Positions 14,709 through 23,671 are shown, counted from the first letter of the stretch. The stretch: DNA of 33,385 bases from Photobacterium indicum (GCF_003026215.1 NZ_PYOC01000022.1:1-33385); one strand, 5' to 3'. Notes: generated by a model not told the origin, from the sequence alone. Translations and numbers: made by a program.

Positions 14709-16187
14709 ATGACTTGGTTCTTACTCTGCGTTGCTGCACTAGTCGGTGGTTATTTCATCTACGGTGCCTTTATTGAAAAAATATTTGGCGTAAATGAAAA
14801 TCGCCAAACACCGGCATATAGTAAACAAGATGGCGTAGATTATGTGCCAATGTCGAACAAGAAGGTTTACCTTGTTCAGTTATTAAACATCGCGGGTGTG
14901 GGGCCGATTTTTGGTCCGATTATGGGCGCGCTATATGGTCCAGCAGCCATGTTATGGATTGTATTAGGGTGTATCTTCGCCGGCGCAGTACATGATTACT
15001 TCTCGGGTATGCTGTCGATTCGTAATAATGGTGCATCAGTACCTACCATTACAGGGCGCTACCTAGGCAACGGTGCAAAACATTTTATGAATATCTTTGC
15101 TATCGTGCTGTTGCTATTAGTGGGTGTGGTATTCGTATCAGCACCTGCTGGTATGATCACAAACCTTGTAAACGAACAAACTGGCATCGATATGTCGATG
15201 ACAACAATGGTTGTGATTATTTTTGCTTATTACATCATCGCGACAATTGTTCCTGTTGATAAAATAATCGGTCGTTTCTACCCATTATTTGGCGCGTTAC
15301 TTATCTTTATGTCTGTGGGACTCATTACCGCGATTGCATTCTCTAGTGAACACTCGCTACTGGGTGATTACGAAATGAGCCAAATGTTCACTAACATGAA
15401 CCCGAATGACTTGCCTCTTTGGCCTGCACTGTTTATCACTATCGCTTGTGGTGCTATATCTGGTTTCCACGCAACCCAGTCGCCACTGATGGCTCGCTGT
15501 CTCGAGAATGAAAAGAACGGTCGCTTCGTATTTTACGGCGCAATGATTGGTGAAGGTGTTATTGCATTAATTTGGTGTGCTCTTGCATTGTCTTTCTTCG
15601 GCTCTGTTGATGCACTATCAGAAGCAATATCTACTGGCGGCCCTGGTAGTGTGGTATACAACTCATCTATCGGTCTACTGGGTGTGTTTGGCGGTATTAT
15701 TGCTTTCTTAGGTGTGGTTATCTTACCGATTACCTCTGGTGACACTGCATTCCGTTCAAGCCGTCTAATTCTTGCTGAATATTTCAATATGGATCAGAAA
15801 GCCCTGCGTAACCGTCTACTAATGGCATTACCATTGTTTGTTCTTGGTGGCATTCTAACGCAAGTCGACTTCGGTATTATCTGGCGCTACTTCGGCTTTG
15901 CAAACCAAAGCACAGCCGTAATGATGCTGTGGACAGCCTCTGCTTACCTACTGCGTCACAATAAACTGCACTGGGTAGCGACTGTACCAGCAATGTTCAT
16001 GACAACAGTTTGTATTACCTTCATCTTAAACAACAGCCAACTAGGCTTTGGTTTATCGATGATGACATCAACGATTACGGGTTTTGTAGCAATGCTAGCT
16101 ATTACAGGCTACGTCATTAAGAAATCGAAAGGTAAAGGCGAAACTGACCTTGCCAATGAAGAAGACGGTAAGTTAGAAACTGTATAA
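14709..16187 (+). CDS. CstA-family transporter, probable pyruvate uptake (short form)
   Basis: An inner membrane protein of the carbon-starvation (CstA/BtsT) family. CstA motifs are evident: NIAGVGPIFGPIMGALYGP, GAVHDYFSGMLSIRNNGAS, GAISGFHATQSPLMARC and LPITSGDTAFRSSRLILAEY. It has 492 aa and many hydrophobic segments. E. coli CstA and BtsT are about 700-716 aa, so this is a shorter subfamily, not a truncation: it ends with a normal charged tail and a terminator. E. coli BtsT is a pyruvate/H+ symporter induced by BtsSR. The BtsR-type repeats upstream and the neighbouring btsSR make the same role likely here. The Shine-Dalgarno is weak (GCGAGAAAACAAAATG). Confidence 0.9.
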   Translation: MTWFLLCVAALVGGYFIYGAFIEKIFGVNENRQTPAYSKQDGVDYVPMSNKKVYLVQLLNIAGVGPIFGPIMGALYGPAAMLWIVLGCIFAGAVHDYFSGMLSIRNNGASVPTITGRYLGNGAKHFMNIFAIVLLLLVGVVFVSAPAGMITNLVNEQTGIDMSMTTMVVIIFAYYIIATIVPVDKIIGRFYPLFGALLIFMSVGLITAIAFSSEHSLLGDYEMSQMFTNMNPNDLPLWPALFITIACGAISGFHATQSPLMARCLENEKNGRFVFYGAMIGEGVIALIWCALALSFFGSVDALSEAISTGGPGSVVYNSSIGLLGVFGGIIAFLGVVILPITSGDTAFRSSRLILAEYFNMDQKALRNRLLMALPLFVLGGILTQVDFGIIWRYFGFANQSTAVMMLWTASAYLLRHNKLHWVATVPAMFMTTVCITFILNNSQLGFGLSMMTSTITGFVAMLAITGYVIKKSKGKGETDLANEEDGKLETV

Positions 16188-16212
16188 GTTTTAGTTCCCC
16201 CTAAAACACAAA

Positions 16213-16237
16213 AACCAGCCACTAGGCTGGTTTTTTT
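16213..16237 (+). terminator. intrinsic terminator of the cstA-like gene
   Basis: Eight-base-pair stem AACCAGCC (16213-16220) / GGCTGGTT (16225-16232), loop ACTA, then seven T (16231-16237). The following 16238-16440 stretch shows no ORF or clear motif. Confidence 0.85.
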
Positions 16238-16439
16238 ATGGCTATGATAAATATGTTATTTACTCTTCAGTAGAGTTTACTGACTTATCGTTTGTCCGGT
16301 CACTCATTCGCTACAAACAGTTACTGTTACCCGTGCATTATAAAATCAGGCACAGGCAATCAGCCTGTTATTTATCGGCTTGTTATTTTGCTTAATGATC
16401 GCTGAGTATTTGTTTATTCAGGAAAGGACATTTTCAGAC

Positions 16440-16472
16440 AAAAAAAAGCCCACCGTAAGGTGGGCTTTTTCG
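16440..16472 (-). terminator. intrinsic terminator of the rpsP-rplS operon
   Basis: Stem AGCCCACC (16447-16454) / GGTGGGCT (16459-16466) with a GTAA loop on the plus strand. On the minus strand the stem is followed by seven T, 25 nt past the rplS stop. Confidence 0.85.
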
Positions 16473-16493
16473 ATAAACGTCATACGTTTAAGA

Positions 16494-16847
16494 TTACTTG
16501 CGAACAAGCTTCTCTTTGATACGTGCTGCTTTACCAGAACGCTCACGTAGGTAGTACAGTTTGGCACGACGTACTAAACCACGACGCTTAACAGTAATGC
16601 TATCAACTACTGGAGAGTGAGTTTGGAACGCACGCTCAACGCCTTCACCGTTCGAGATTTTACGAACAGTAAATGCAGAATGTAGACCACGGTTACGCTT
16701 AGCGATAACCACGCCTTCGAACGCCTGTAGACGCTCACGGTCGCCTTCTTTTACTTTAACCTGAACAACAACTGTGTCGCCCGGTGCAAAAGTAGGTAAG
16801 TCTTGTTTTAGTTGCTCGTCTTCGAGCTGCTTGATGATGTTACTCAT
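16494..16847 (-). CDS. rplS: 50S ribosomal protein L19
   Basis: L19 (117 aa; E. coli 115) sits at the 30S-50S interface. Recognisable segments are FAPGDTVVVQVKVKEGDRERLQ at residues 21-42, the FEGVVIAKRNRGLHSAFTVRKIS core and VDSITVKRRGLVRRAKLYYLRE near the C-terminus. It is last of the rpsP-rimM-trmD-rplS operon, 30 nt after trmD, and is followed by a strong terminator. Confidence 0.98.
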   Translation of the reverse strand: MSNIIKQLEDEQLKQDLPTFAPGDTVVVQVKVKEGDRERLQAFEGVVIAKRNRGLHSAFTVRKISNGEGVERAFQTHSPVVDSITVKRRGLVRRAKLYYLRERSGKAARIKEKLVRK

Positions 16848-16877
16848 TGGTATACCCTAGAATAAACTGATACTAAA

Positions 16878-17627
16878 TTAAATAATGCTTGCTTTGTATT
16901 CGCGAATAAACTCCGCGAGCAAGAATTCCTGATCGTCAGTCAGAGCTAGATTTTCCAGGAGCTCTGGTCTTCTTAGCCAAGTACGGCCCAACGATTGTTT
17001 TAATCGCCAGCGACTAATATCCTTATGATTTCCTGACATCAATACTTTTGGTACTGCATGCCCGTCTAACACATCAGGACGCGTGTAATGTGGACAATCT
17101 AACAAACCATTTGCAAAAGAATCTTCTTCTGCTGACGCAAAGTCACCCAGCACACCCGGTACAAACCGAACCACTGCGTCAACTAAGGTCATGGCTGGAA
17201 GTTCACCCCCAGTCAGCACAAAATCCCCAATAGACCATTCTTCGTCTACTTCCTGTTGGATAATGCGCTCATCTACCCCTTCATATCGACCACAGATAAG
17301 AATCAGGCTCTCATTCTGTGCTAACTCCTCAACACCAGCTTGATCAAGCTTACGGCCCTGAGGGGAGAGGTAAATCACTTTAGCCTTGCCTTTAGCAGAC
17401 TTTTTAGCGGTATGAATGGCATCGCGCAAAGGCTGCACCATCATTAACATACCTGGTCCACCGCCATATGGTCGATCATCAACCGTACGGTGTTTATCTT
17501 CCGTAAAATCACGAGGATTCCACGTATCGATAGACAAAAGGCCTTTTTTTACCGCCTGGCCTGTTACCCCAAAATTGGTAATAGAAGTGAACATTTCAGG
17601 AAAAAGGCTTATAACACCAACCCACAT
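16878..17627 (-). CDS. trmD: tRNA (guanine37-N1)-methyltransferase TrmD
   Basis: TrmD methylates G37 next to the anticodon of tRNAs reading CUN, CCN and CGG, preventing +1 frameshifting; it is a SPOUT trefoil-knot enzyme. The 249 residues begin MWVGVISLFPEMF and include DDRPYGGGPGM, the SAM-knot segments YLSPQGRKL and ICGRYEGVDERI, and GDFVLTGGELPAM. The C-terminal domain ends with the tRNA-binding RPELLENLALTDDQ region. E. coli TrmD has 255 aa. It lies 26 nt after rimM in the ribosomal operon, the standard order. Confidence 0.98.
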   Translation of the reverse strand: MWVGVISLFPEMFTSITNFGVTGQAVKKGLLSIDTWNPRDFTEDKHRTVDDRPYGGGPGMLMMVQPLRDAIHTAKKSAKGKAKVIYLSPQGRKLDQAGVEELAQNESLILICGRYEGVDERIIQQEVDEEWSIGDFVLTGGELPAMTLVDAVVRFVPGVLGDFASAEEDSFANGLLDCPHYTRPDVLDGHAVPKVLMSGNHKDISRWRLKQSLGRTWLRRPELLENLALTDDQEFLLAEFIREYKASII

Positions 17628-17653
17628 GTGTTCGCTCGCTTAGTTACCAGAGG

Positions 17654-18187
17654 TTAAAATCCAGGATCCCAGTCAACTTCGATCCGCTGAGCAGTGCGAT
17701 CAATTAACTTGATGACCTGCTCATCGAGGAACGGTATTAAGCGTTCCTTCTGTCCAAAAGCATCTTTCAGGTTAGCTTTCACAACTAATACATCGTTTGA
17801 CCCTGTTTCCAGGATATCTGTCACTTTACCTAGGTCGTAACCTTCGGTAGTAAAAACAGACATGCCATACAATTCACGCCAGTAGAATTCTTCTCCTGAC
17901 AGTGCGGGTAGTTGATCGGCATGTACAGCGACCTCAGCGTTAGTGAAAATCTGTGCATCCTCACGGATGTCCAGGCCCTCTAACTTAGCCACCATGCCCT
18001 GACCATGCTTCTTCCAGGATTCAATCTGGATTGGCTTCCATTCACCCTTAACTTTAATAAGCCAAGGTTGATAGGCGAAAATACTTTCAGACTGTTCAGT
18101 GTAGGAAAAAACCTTGAGCCAACCCTTGATACCGTAGGTGGCACCCAGTTTACCGACAACAACTAAGTCTTGGTTTTGTGAGCTCAT
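17654..18187 (-). CDS. rimM: 16S rRNA processing protein RimM
   Basis: RimM is a maturation factor of the 30S head that binds S19. The 177 residues contain an N-terminal RimM barrel (about 7-90) with VVGKLGATYGIKGWLKVFSY and a C-terminal PRC barrel (about 100-176) with EFYWRELYGMSVFT and ETGSNDVLVVK, ending RIEVDWDPGF. It lies between rpsP (29 nt upstream) and trmD. Intact and of normal length. Confidence 0.97.
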   Translation of the reverse strand: MSSQNQDLVVVGKLGATYGIKGWLKVFSYTEQSESIFAYQPWLIKVKGEWKPIQIESWKKHGQGMVAKLEGLDIREDAQIFTNAEVAVHADQLPALSGEEFYWRELYGMSVFTTEGYDLGKVTDILETGSNDVLVVKANLKDAFGQKERLIPFLDEQVIKLIDRTAQRIEVDWDPGF

Positions 18188-18216
18188 AGTTCTATATCTC
18201 TACCTGATTTGCTAAA

Positions 18217-18468
18217 TTAAGCAGCTGCTTTAGCAGCGTCTTTGATTAGCTTAGCTGTGCGGTCAGACACAGTTGCGCCAAGACCAACCCAGTGATTAAC
18301 ACGGTCAAGATCTAGACGTAAACGCTCTTCCTGACCCTTAGCTAGCGGGTTGAAGAAACCGATTTTTTCGATGTTACGACCGTCGCGTGCGCAACGAGAA
18401 TCAGCAACAACGATTTGGTAAAATGGACGCTTCTTAGCGCCGTGACGTGCCAAACGAATGGTAACCAT
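18217..18468 (-). CDS. rpsP: 30S ribosomal protein S16
   Basis: S16 (83 aa; E. coli 82) is a primary assembly protein of the 30S body. The sequence [20 protein letters not shown] and the [16 protein letters not shown] segment are diagnostic. It is the first gene of the rpsP-rimM-trmD-rplS operon, with AAAGAGGAC just before the ATG. A 9-bp hairpin lies 37 nt upstream and a possible promoter lies at 18554-18581. Confidence 0.98.
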
Positions 18469-18504
18469 ATCGTCCTCTTTAGTTTTGCATTACTGTAAAT
18501 AAAT

Positions 18505-18530
18505 TGGCCCCGTCTAATAAAACGGGGCCA
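18505..18530 (-). terminator. hairpin between ffh and rpsP (weak terminator or leader structure)
   Basis: Perfect 9-bp stem TGGCCCCGT (18505-18513) / ACGGGGCCA (18522-18530) with an 8-nt AT-rich loop. On the minus strand only AATTTATTT follows, so the T-tail is poor. It may end ffh transcripts inefficiently or form part of the rpsP 5' leader. Confidence 0.5.
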
Positions 18531-18553
18531 GTGCCAAATTTTGAAGCCTCGGA

Positions 18554-18581
18554 ATTTTACTCTTTGAGCCGATGAATGCAA
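18554..18581 (-). promoter_or_regulatory. possible rpsP operon promoter
   Basis: On the minus strand TTGCAT (18576-18581), a 16-nt spacer and TAAAAT (18554-18559). The -10 matches at five of six positions, the -35 at three. Transcription would begin near 18547, upstream of the 18505-18530 hairpin, placing that hairpin in the leader. Confidence 0.35.
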
Positions 18582-18647
18582 CTTATTTAGCTACTTTTTC
18601 ACCAATCAGATAAAACAAAAAATAAAAAACCGATAAATATGAACGAA

Positions 18648-20015
18648 TTAACGCCCAGGGAACATGCCGCCGCCAGGCATCATGCCCTTCATATTGCGCA
18701 TCATGTTCTTCATTCCACCTTTTTGCATTTTTTTCATCATCTTTTGCATCTGAGTGAATTGCTTCAGTAGGCGGTTAACATCTTGTACCTGTGTACCAGA
18801 ACCCTTTGCGATACGCTTTTTACGCGACCCTTTGATAATATCTGGACGTGAACGTTCACCTTTAGTCATGGAATTAATAATAGCTTCCATTTGTAAAAAC
18901 ATACGGTCGTCAACTTGATCTTTTACGTTATCGGGTAGCTGAGACATGCCTGGCAGTTTATCCATCATGCCACCCATGCCACCCATGTTCTTCATTTGTT
19001 GAAGCTGGCTACGGAAGTCTTCAAGGTCAAAACCTTTCTTTTCTTTAAACTTCTTCGCTAATACTTCTGCTTGGCTTTTATCTACATTACGCTCTAGGTC
19101 TTCAATCAGTGACAGTACATCACCCATACCAAGAATACGTGAAGCCACACGATTGGGGTGGAACGGTTCTAGTGCGTCGGTCTTTTCACCCACACCCAAG
19201 AATTTAATCGGTTTACCGGTAATATGACGCACAGATAAAGCAGCACCACCACGAGCATCACCATCGACTTTCGTCAGAATGACACCGGTTAACGGTAGTG
19301 CATCATTGAAGGCTTTCGCAGTATTTGCCGCATCTTGACCTGTCATAGCATCAACAACGAACAAGGTTTCAACCGGATTAGCCGCTTTATGGATGTCTTT
19401 AATTTCATCCATCATTACATCATCAACATGCAGACGGCCTGCTGTATCGACAATAACGACGTCATAAAACTTCAATTTACCATGAGCAACTGCAGCGCTT
19501 ACGATATCAACCGGCTTTTGCTCTGCTGATGAAGGGAAGAAATCAATCCCAATATCGCTCGCTAGCGTTTCTAGCTGTTTGATCGCCGCTGGGCGGTAAA
19601 CATCGGCAGAAACAACAAGAACATTTTTCTTCTCGCGTTCTTTAAGAACTTTACCTAACTTACCAACACTGGTGGTTTTACCCGCACCTTGTAGACCCGC
19701 CATCAAAATGACCGCAGGAGGCTGACAAGCTAGGTCCAGTGCTTCATTTGATTCCCCCATAACCGACTCAAGCTCAGCTTGAACAATTTTGATGAATTCT
19801 TGACCCGGTGTAAGGCTTTTAGATACTTCACTACCTACAGCGCGCTCTTTTACGCGCTTGACGAATTCGCGAACAACTGGCAGCGCAACATCAGCTTCGA
19901 GTAACGCCATACGTACTTCACGTAGCGTATCTTTGATGTTGTCGTCCGTCAGGCGACCACGGCCACTGACATTTTTAAGCGTTCGCGATAAACGCTCCGT
20001 TAAATTTTCGAACAT
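18648..20015 (-). CDS. ffh: signal recognition particle GTPase Ffh
   Basis: Ffh is the protein of the SRP; it binds 4.5S RNA and signal sequences of inner membrane proteins and docks with FtsY. The 455 residues have an N helical domain (about 1-95) and a G domain with G1 GLQGAGKT (107-114), DTAGR (189-193) and TKVDGDARGG (247-256). The Met-rich M domain (about 325-455) contains MKNMGGMGGMMDKLPGM and the RNA-binding SRPDIIKGSRKKRIAKGSG segment. E. coli Ffh is 453 aa. It lies upstream of rpsP on the same strand with a 179-nt gap, and is divergent from ypjD. Confidence 0.98.
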   Translation of the reverse strand: MFENLTERLSRTLKNVSGRGRLTDDNIKDTLREVRMALLEADVALPVVREFVKRVKERAVGSEVSKSLTPGQEFIKIVQAELESVMGESNEALDLACQPPAVILMAGLQGAGKTTSVGKLGKVLKEREKKNVLVVSADVYRPAAIKQLETLASDIGIDFFPSSAEQKPVDIVSAAVAHGKLKFYDVVIVDTAGRLHVDDVMMDEIKDIHKAANPVETLFVVDAMTGQDAANTAKAFNDALPLTGVILTKVDGDARGGAALSVRHITGKPIKFLGVGEKTDALEPFHPNRVASRILGMGDVLSLIEDLERNVDKSQAEVLAKKFKEKKGFDLEDFRSQLQQMKNMGGMGGMMDKLPGMSQLPDNVKDQVDDRMFLQMEAIINSMTKGERSRPDIIKGSRKKRIAKGSGTQVQDVNRLLKQFTQMQKMMKKMQKGGMKNMMRNMKGMMPGGGMFPGR

Positions 20016-20164
20016 GTGCTACTCGCTCGTTACGCAATAAAATCTATATAATTACAGTTAGTATACCGCAATCCTGCATCCGCTTTCATGTTATAGATAG
20101 CGACTATTGTTTGAGCAGGGTATAATTGCGATCTCTAACCATCTTAACTAGTTAACAGTTTACT

Positions 20165-20962
20165 ATGGATACGTTAATAGCCTTAGTGGCCGCTTGCTTT
20201 TATTTTCTCGCTCTGGGACTTGTTGTTCCAGGCTTAACCAATAGTAATGGTATTAAAACTAAGCCGGTTTTTATTGCGGCTTTAGTGGCAATAACGCTAC
20301 ATACCTTATTGTTGAAAGACTTAATTTTGGGCGGCTCAGGGCAAAACCTCAGTATATTGAATGTTGCCTCTTTGATCAGTTTGATCATTGCAACATTAAC
20401 AACATTCGCCATGTTACGCATGCGAGTGTGGTTTTTGCTTCCTGTTATATATAGTTTTGCTGCCATTAATTTATCGGCCGCAACCTTATTGCCCGGTGCC
20501 TTTATCACCCATTTAGAAAGTCATCCTCAAGTCTTATTTCATATCTCTCTTGCATTGTTTTCTTATTCAACACTCATGATTGCGACCTTGTATGCTATTC
20601 AGTTGGCATGGTTGGATCATAAATTAAAAAATAAAAAGAGCTTGAAAATTAACCCTAACATTCCTCCTTTAATGATGGTGGAACGTCAGCTTTTCAAGAT
20701 CATTTTGGTCGGTAATTCACTTTTAACCGTTACCCTGATTTCTGGCATCTTTTTTATTCAAGATATGTTAGCACAAGGCAAAACCCATAAAGCGGTGCTT
20801 TCTCTACTTGCGTGGGGGGTTTATAGCGTATTACTTTGGGGACACTACCAAAAAGGGTGGCGTGGTCGTAGGGTAATCTGGTTTAGTTTAGTCGGTGCAT
20901 TTCTTCTAACACTTGCTTACTTTGGTAGCCGTTTTGTGAAAGAAATCATAATTGGGGGCTAA
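20165..20962 (+). CDS. ypjD: YpjD/CcsA-family inner membrane protein
   Basis: A 265-residue polytopic membrane protein of the cytochrome c assembly (CcsA/CcmC-like) fold. About eight hydrophobic segments can be counted. The central HISLALFSYSTLMIATLYAIQ region and the LLAWGVYSVLLWGHYQKGWRGRRVIW segment near the C-terminus are typical; family histidines are present in both. Its cellular role is not settled; in E. coli the orthologue next to ffh has been linked genetically to the CorB/CorC group, which I recall without certainty. It is divergent from ffh. A TATAAT at 20121-20126 could be its -10, but no good -35 is visible. corB follows 86 nt downstream. Confidence 0.88.
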   Translation: MDTLIALVAACFYFLALGLVVPGLTNSNGIKTKPVFIAALVAITLHTLLLKDLILGGSGQNLSILNVASLISLIIATLTTFAMLRMRVWFLLPVIYSFAAINLSAATLLPGAFITHLESHPQVLFHISLALFSYSTLMIATLYAIQLAWLDHKLKNKKSLKINPNIPPLMMVERQLFKIILVGNSLLTVTLISGIFFIQDMLAQGKTHKAVLSLLAWGVYSVLLWGHYQKGWRGRRVIWFSLVGAFLLTLAYFGSRFVKEIIIGG

Positions 20963-21048
20963 AACCGTCTAATAATGAAGTACTATTGACACTTGTAATC
21001 AAATAAGTACAACTGTACTTGTGAACAAAACGTTAAGGAACTAGATTT

Positions 21049-22326
21049 TTGGACGACATATCCACGGGAGTATTATTCTCCCTACTGATATTGCTACTCA
21101 TTATTTCCGGATATTTTTCCGGCTCTGAAACCGGCATGATGTCCCTCAACCGTTACAAGTTGCGGCATTTAGCAAATCAAGGGCACCGTGGGGCAAAACG
21201 TGTTGAAAAACTGCTTTCCCGCCCAGATCGCCTTATCGGTCTGATTCTGATTGGCAACAATCTCGTCAATATTCTAGCTTCAGCCATTGCGACCATAATC
21301 GGAATGCGCTTATACGGTGATCTCGGTGTTGCTATTGCAACGGGCGCTCTCACCTTAGTGGTATTAGTATTCTCTGAAGTCACGCCAAAAACTCTGGCAA
21401 CGATTTACCCTGAACGCGTTTCTTACCTCAGTAGTCTTGTGCTTAACGTGCTCATGAAAGTGCTGTATCCGCTGGTCTGGTTTGTAAACGGTATTACCAA
21501 TGGCTTTTTGCTTCTTCTCGGGCTAAAAGTCGATAACATGGATAGCTCAAAGCTTAATTCAGCTGAATTACGTACGATTGTTGATGAAGCTGGCGGCTTA
21601 ATTCCTCGCCGTCACCAAGATATGCTTTTATCTATTCTAGATTTAGAAAATGTGACCGTCGAAGACTTAATGGTCCCACGCAGTGACATTGCCGCTATCA
21701 ACATTAATGACGATTGGAAATCCATCACGCGTCAACTCATCCACTCGGCACACGGTCGTATCGTGCTATATAGGGATACGATTGATGAAGTCGTTGGTAT
21801 GTTACGTGTGCGAGAAGCATACCGTTTGATGATGGAAAAAAATGACTTCAGTAAAGCAAACCTATTGCGTGCCGCCGATGAAGTGTATTTCATTCCAGAA
21901 GCGACCCCACTCAATACTCAACTCTTAAAATTCCAACGTAATAAAGAACGCATTGGTTTAATTGTCGATGAATACGGTGATATTCAGGGCTTGATTACAC
22001 TGGAAGATATTCTTGAAGAAATTGTGGGTGAATTTACGACATCAATTACACCGACATTAGCGGAAGAGGTCACATCACAAGCCGATGGTAGCTTGCTGAT
22101 CGAAGGCAGTGCCAATATTCGAGACCTTAATAAAAGTCTGAATTGGAATTTACCGACCGATGGTCCGCGCACACTGAATGGTTTGATTTTAGAACAGTTA
22201 GAAGATATTCCTGATAGCCAATTAAGTATCGAAGTCGCAGGACATCAAATGGTCATTATGGATGTCTCAGAGAACATGATTAAGTTGGTTAAGATCTTAC
22301 CAACGACGTTGAAACAAACAGGTTAA
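21049..22326 (+). CDS. corB: CorB/YfjD-type CNNM-CBS domain protein
   Basis: A membrane protein of the CNNM/CorC/HlyC family, implicated in Mg2+/Co2+ efflux. The 425 residues contain a DUF21 membrane domain (about 1-180) with YFSGSETGMMSLNRYKLRHLA and VLVFSEVTPKTLATIYPE. A CBS pair follows (about 200-330) with LMVPRSDIAAI and EYGDIQGLITLEDILEEIVG, then a C-terminal CorC_HlyC domain (about 345-420). The start is a TTG at 21049: no in-frame ATG precedes the DUF21 domain, AAGGAA lies 8 nt upstream, and the resulting N-terminus aligns with E. coli YfjD (MEHIST...). Such a start implies modest expression. It is next to ypjD and converges on luxS across a strong terminator. Confidence 0.93.
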   Translation: MDDISTGVLFSLLILLLIISGYFSGSETGMMSLNRYKLRHLANQGHRGAKRVEKLLSRPDRLIGLILIGNNLVNILASAIATIIGMRLYGDLGVAIATGALTLVVLVFSEVTPKTLATIYPERVSYLSSLVLNVLMKVLYPLVWFVNGITNGFLLLLGLKVDNMDSSKLNSAELRTIVDEAGGLIPRRHQDMLLSILDLENVTVEDLMVPRSDIAAININDDWKSITRQLIHSAHGRIVLYRDTIDEVVGMLRVREAYRLMMEKNDFSKANLLRAADEVYFIPEATPLNTQLLKFQRNKERIGLIVDEYGDIQGLITLEDILEEIVGEFTTSITPTLAEEVTSQADGSLLIEGSANIRDLNKSLNWNLPTDGPRTLNGLILEQLEDIPDSQLSIEVAGHQMVIMDVSENMIKLVKILPTTLKQTG

Positions 22327-22350
22327 TCTCCTGTCGTGCACCTTAACAAA

Positions 22351-22385
22351 GAAAAAAGCCAGCAAGATATATGCTGGCTTTTTTG
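22351..22385. terminator. bidirectional terminator between corB and luxS
   Basis: Stem AAAAGCCAGCA (22354-22364) / TGCTGGCTTTT (22372-22382) with A-run and T-run on either side. It can serve corB on the plus strand and luxS on the minus strand. Confidence 0.88.
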
Positions 22386-22406
22386 ACTCTAATAAGCCGT
22401 GTATAT

Positions 22407-22925
22407 CTACTTTACATCAAGCTCTTTCAACATGCTTTCAGGCAAGGCTAATTCGTCGTTCTTGTTAACGTTAATCCCTTCAGCCAGAATTGTTTTAGCA
22501 ATCTCTTTTGCTTCTTCTAATGAATGCATACTGTATGTACCACACTGGTATTCATTCAATTCTGGGATTTTATCTTGCGACTCAACGTTTAGTACATCTT
22601 CCATGGCTGCAGTCCAACCAGCGGCAACATCTTGCTCGCTAGGTGTGCCAATTAAACTCATATAAAAACCCGTACGACACCCCATTGGTGAGATATCAAT
22701 AATTTCTACACGACTTGAATTCAAGTGGTTACGCATAAAGCCTGCGTATAGGTGCTCAAGTGTATGAATTCCACGCTCACTTAAAATATCCATATTAGGA
22801 CGACAGAAACGAAGATCAAATACTGTGATTGTGTCACCTTTGGGTGTTTGCATGGTTTTTGCCACACGTACCGCAGGGGCATTCATTCGCGTATGATCAA
22901 CAGTAAAACTATCTAATAACGGCAT
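22407..22925 (-). CDS. luxS: S-ribosylhomocysteine lyase LuxS
   Basis: LuxS cleaves S-ribosylhomocysteine to homocysteine and DPD, the precursor of autoinducer-2, in the activated methyl cycle. The 172-residue protein shows the zinc site HTLEH (His54, Glu57, His58) and Cys128 (YQCGT), and the catalytic Cys83 in MGCRTGFYMS. E. coli LuxS is 171 aa. AAGGAGAAGGA precedes the ATG, a strong ribosome binding site. Gene order luxS then gshA is conserved, with one extra gene in between here. Confidence 0.99.
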   Translation of the reverse strand: MPLLDSFTVDHTRMNAPAVRVAKTMQTPKGDTITVFDLRFCRPNMDILSERGIHTLEHLYAGFMRNHLNSSRVEIIDISPMGCRTGFYMSLIGTPSEQDVAAGWTAAMEDVLNVESQDKIPELNEYQCGTYSMHSLEEAKEIAKTILAEGINVNKNDELALPESMLKELDVK

Positions 22926-22994
22926 AACATCCTTCTCCTTTGCCTAGCGTTTAGTTCTCTATACTGAGGGAAACATAACCGCACGGTCGTTCAA

Positions 22995-23606
22995 TTAGAA
23001 CGGCCACCAGCTGCGGTTATCGTCTAACTCTTTGCGGCATTGCTTTAACTGCCAGCCATAATCTTTTGATTGTTTCTCTACTTTACGGGCAATCTTAATC
23101 AACGTCGGTTTGCTTTTGTAAGAACCACGTTTAAAGCCACCTCGTCCCTCATGGTACGCCAAGTATTGACTATAAGCATCCCATTTAGAGATACCTAATT
23201 GGCGCTGAGTTTCATGGGTATACCAGCCAATAAAATGTAATGCATCATCAAAATTTGTTCGTGAACCACCATTGCTGGTCGCTTTTTGATAATCTTCCCA
23301 TGCCGGATCTTGTGCTTGTGCATAACCATACGCACTACTCACTCTACCCCAAGGAATAAAGCCTAAGATGTAATCTTTCGGTGGGCGAGCATCATGACGA
23401 AAACTACTTTCTTGTTTAACAAACGCCATCGCAACATTAATGGGAGTACCCCATTCTTTTTGCATATCAACAGCATCATCATACCAGCTCGGATTTTCTC
23501 TGAAGATACTGCAGATATTTGATTGTTTTTTTGGTGGAGGAGTAGCACAACCCGTGACTGCCAGTAAAACACCAGACAGTATCAGTAAGCGTACAGCAGA
23601 CAGCAT
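22995..23606 (-). CDS. SLT-like (lytic transglycosylase-type) lipoprotein
   Basis: A lipoprotein of 203 aa from the ATG at 23606, chosen because GGTGA lies 8 nt upstream; the longer form from 23636 starts with TTG and spoils the signal. The signal ends AVTGC, lipidating Cys20. The mature domain resembles the SLT/lysozyme fold: a catalytic-type glutamate in FVKQESSFRHDA (Glu66), then AYGYAQAQDPAW, the transglycosylase G-Y-A-Q pattern, and YLAYHEGRGGF. A peptidoglycan-cleaving role in the outer membrane is inferred; activity is not proven by sequence. The C-terminus is basic and ends SWWPF. It lies 69 nt from luxS and is divergent from the sRNA candidate at 23706. Confidence 0.82.
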   Translation of the reverse strand: MLSAVRLLILSGVLLAVTGCATPPPKKQSNICSIFRENPSWYDDAVDMQKEWGTPINVAMAFVKQESSFRHDARPPKDYILGFIPWGRVSSAYGYAQAQDPAWEDYQKATSNGGSRTNFDDALHFIGWYTHETQRQLGISKWDAYSQYLAYHEGRGGFKRGSYKSKPTLIKIARKVEKQSKDYGWQLKQCRKELDDNRSWWPF

Positions 23607-23671
23607 ATTTTTATTCACCAAACAGTGTGTGAACAAACCTAACTTAAGTTAATGCAATTCAAAAATCGGTT

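Noticed and set aside
18342..18581. Minus-strand 79-aa frame overlapping rpsP
   Set aside because: Out-of-frame shadow of the real S16 gene, crossing the hairpin and promoter region.
20121..20126. Perfect TATAAT upstream of ypjD
   Set aside because: No acceptable -35 at 16-18 nt and no extended -10, so it is not listed as a promoter feature on its own.
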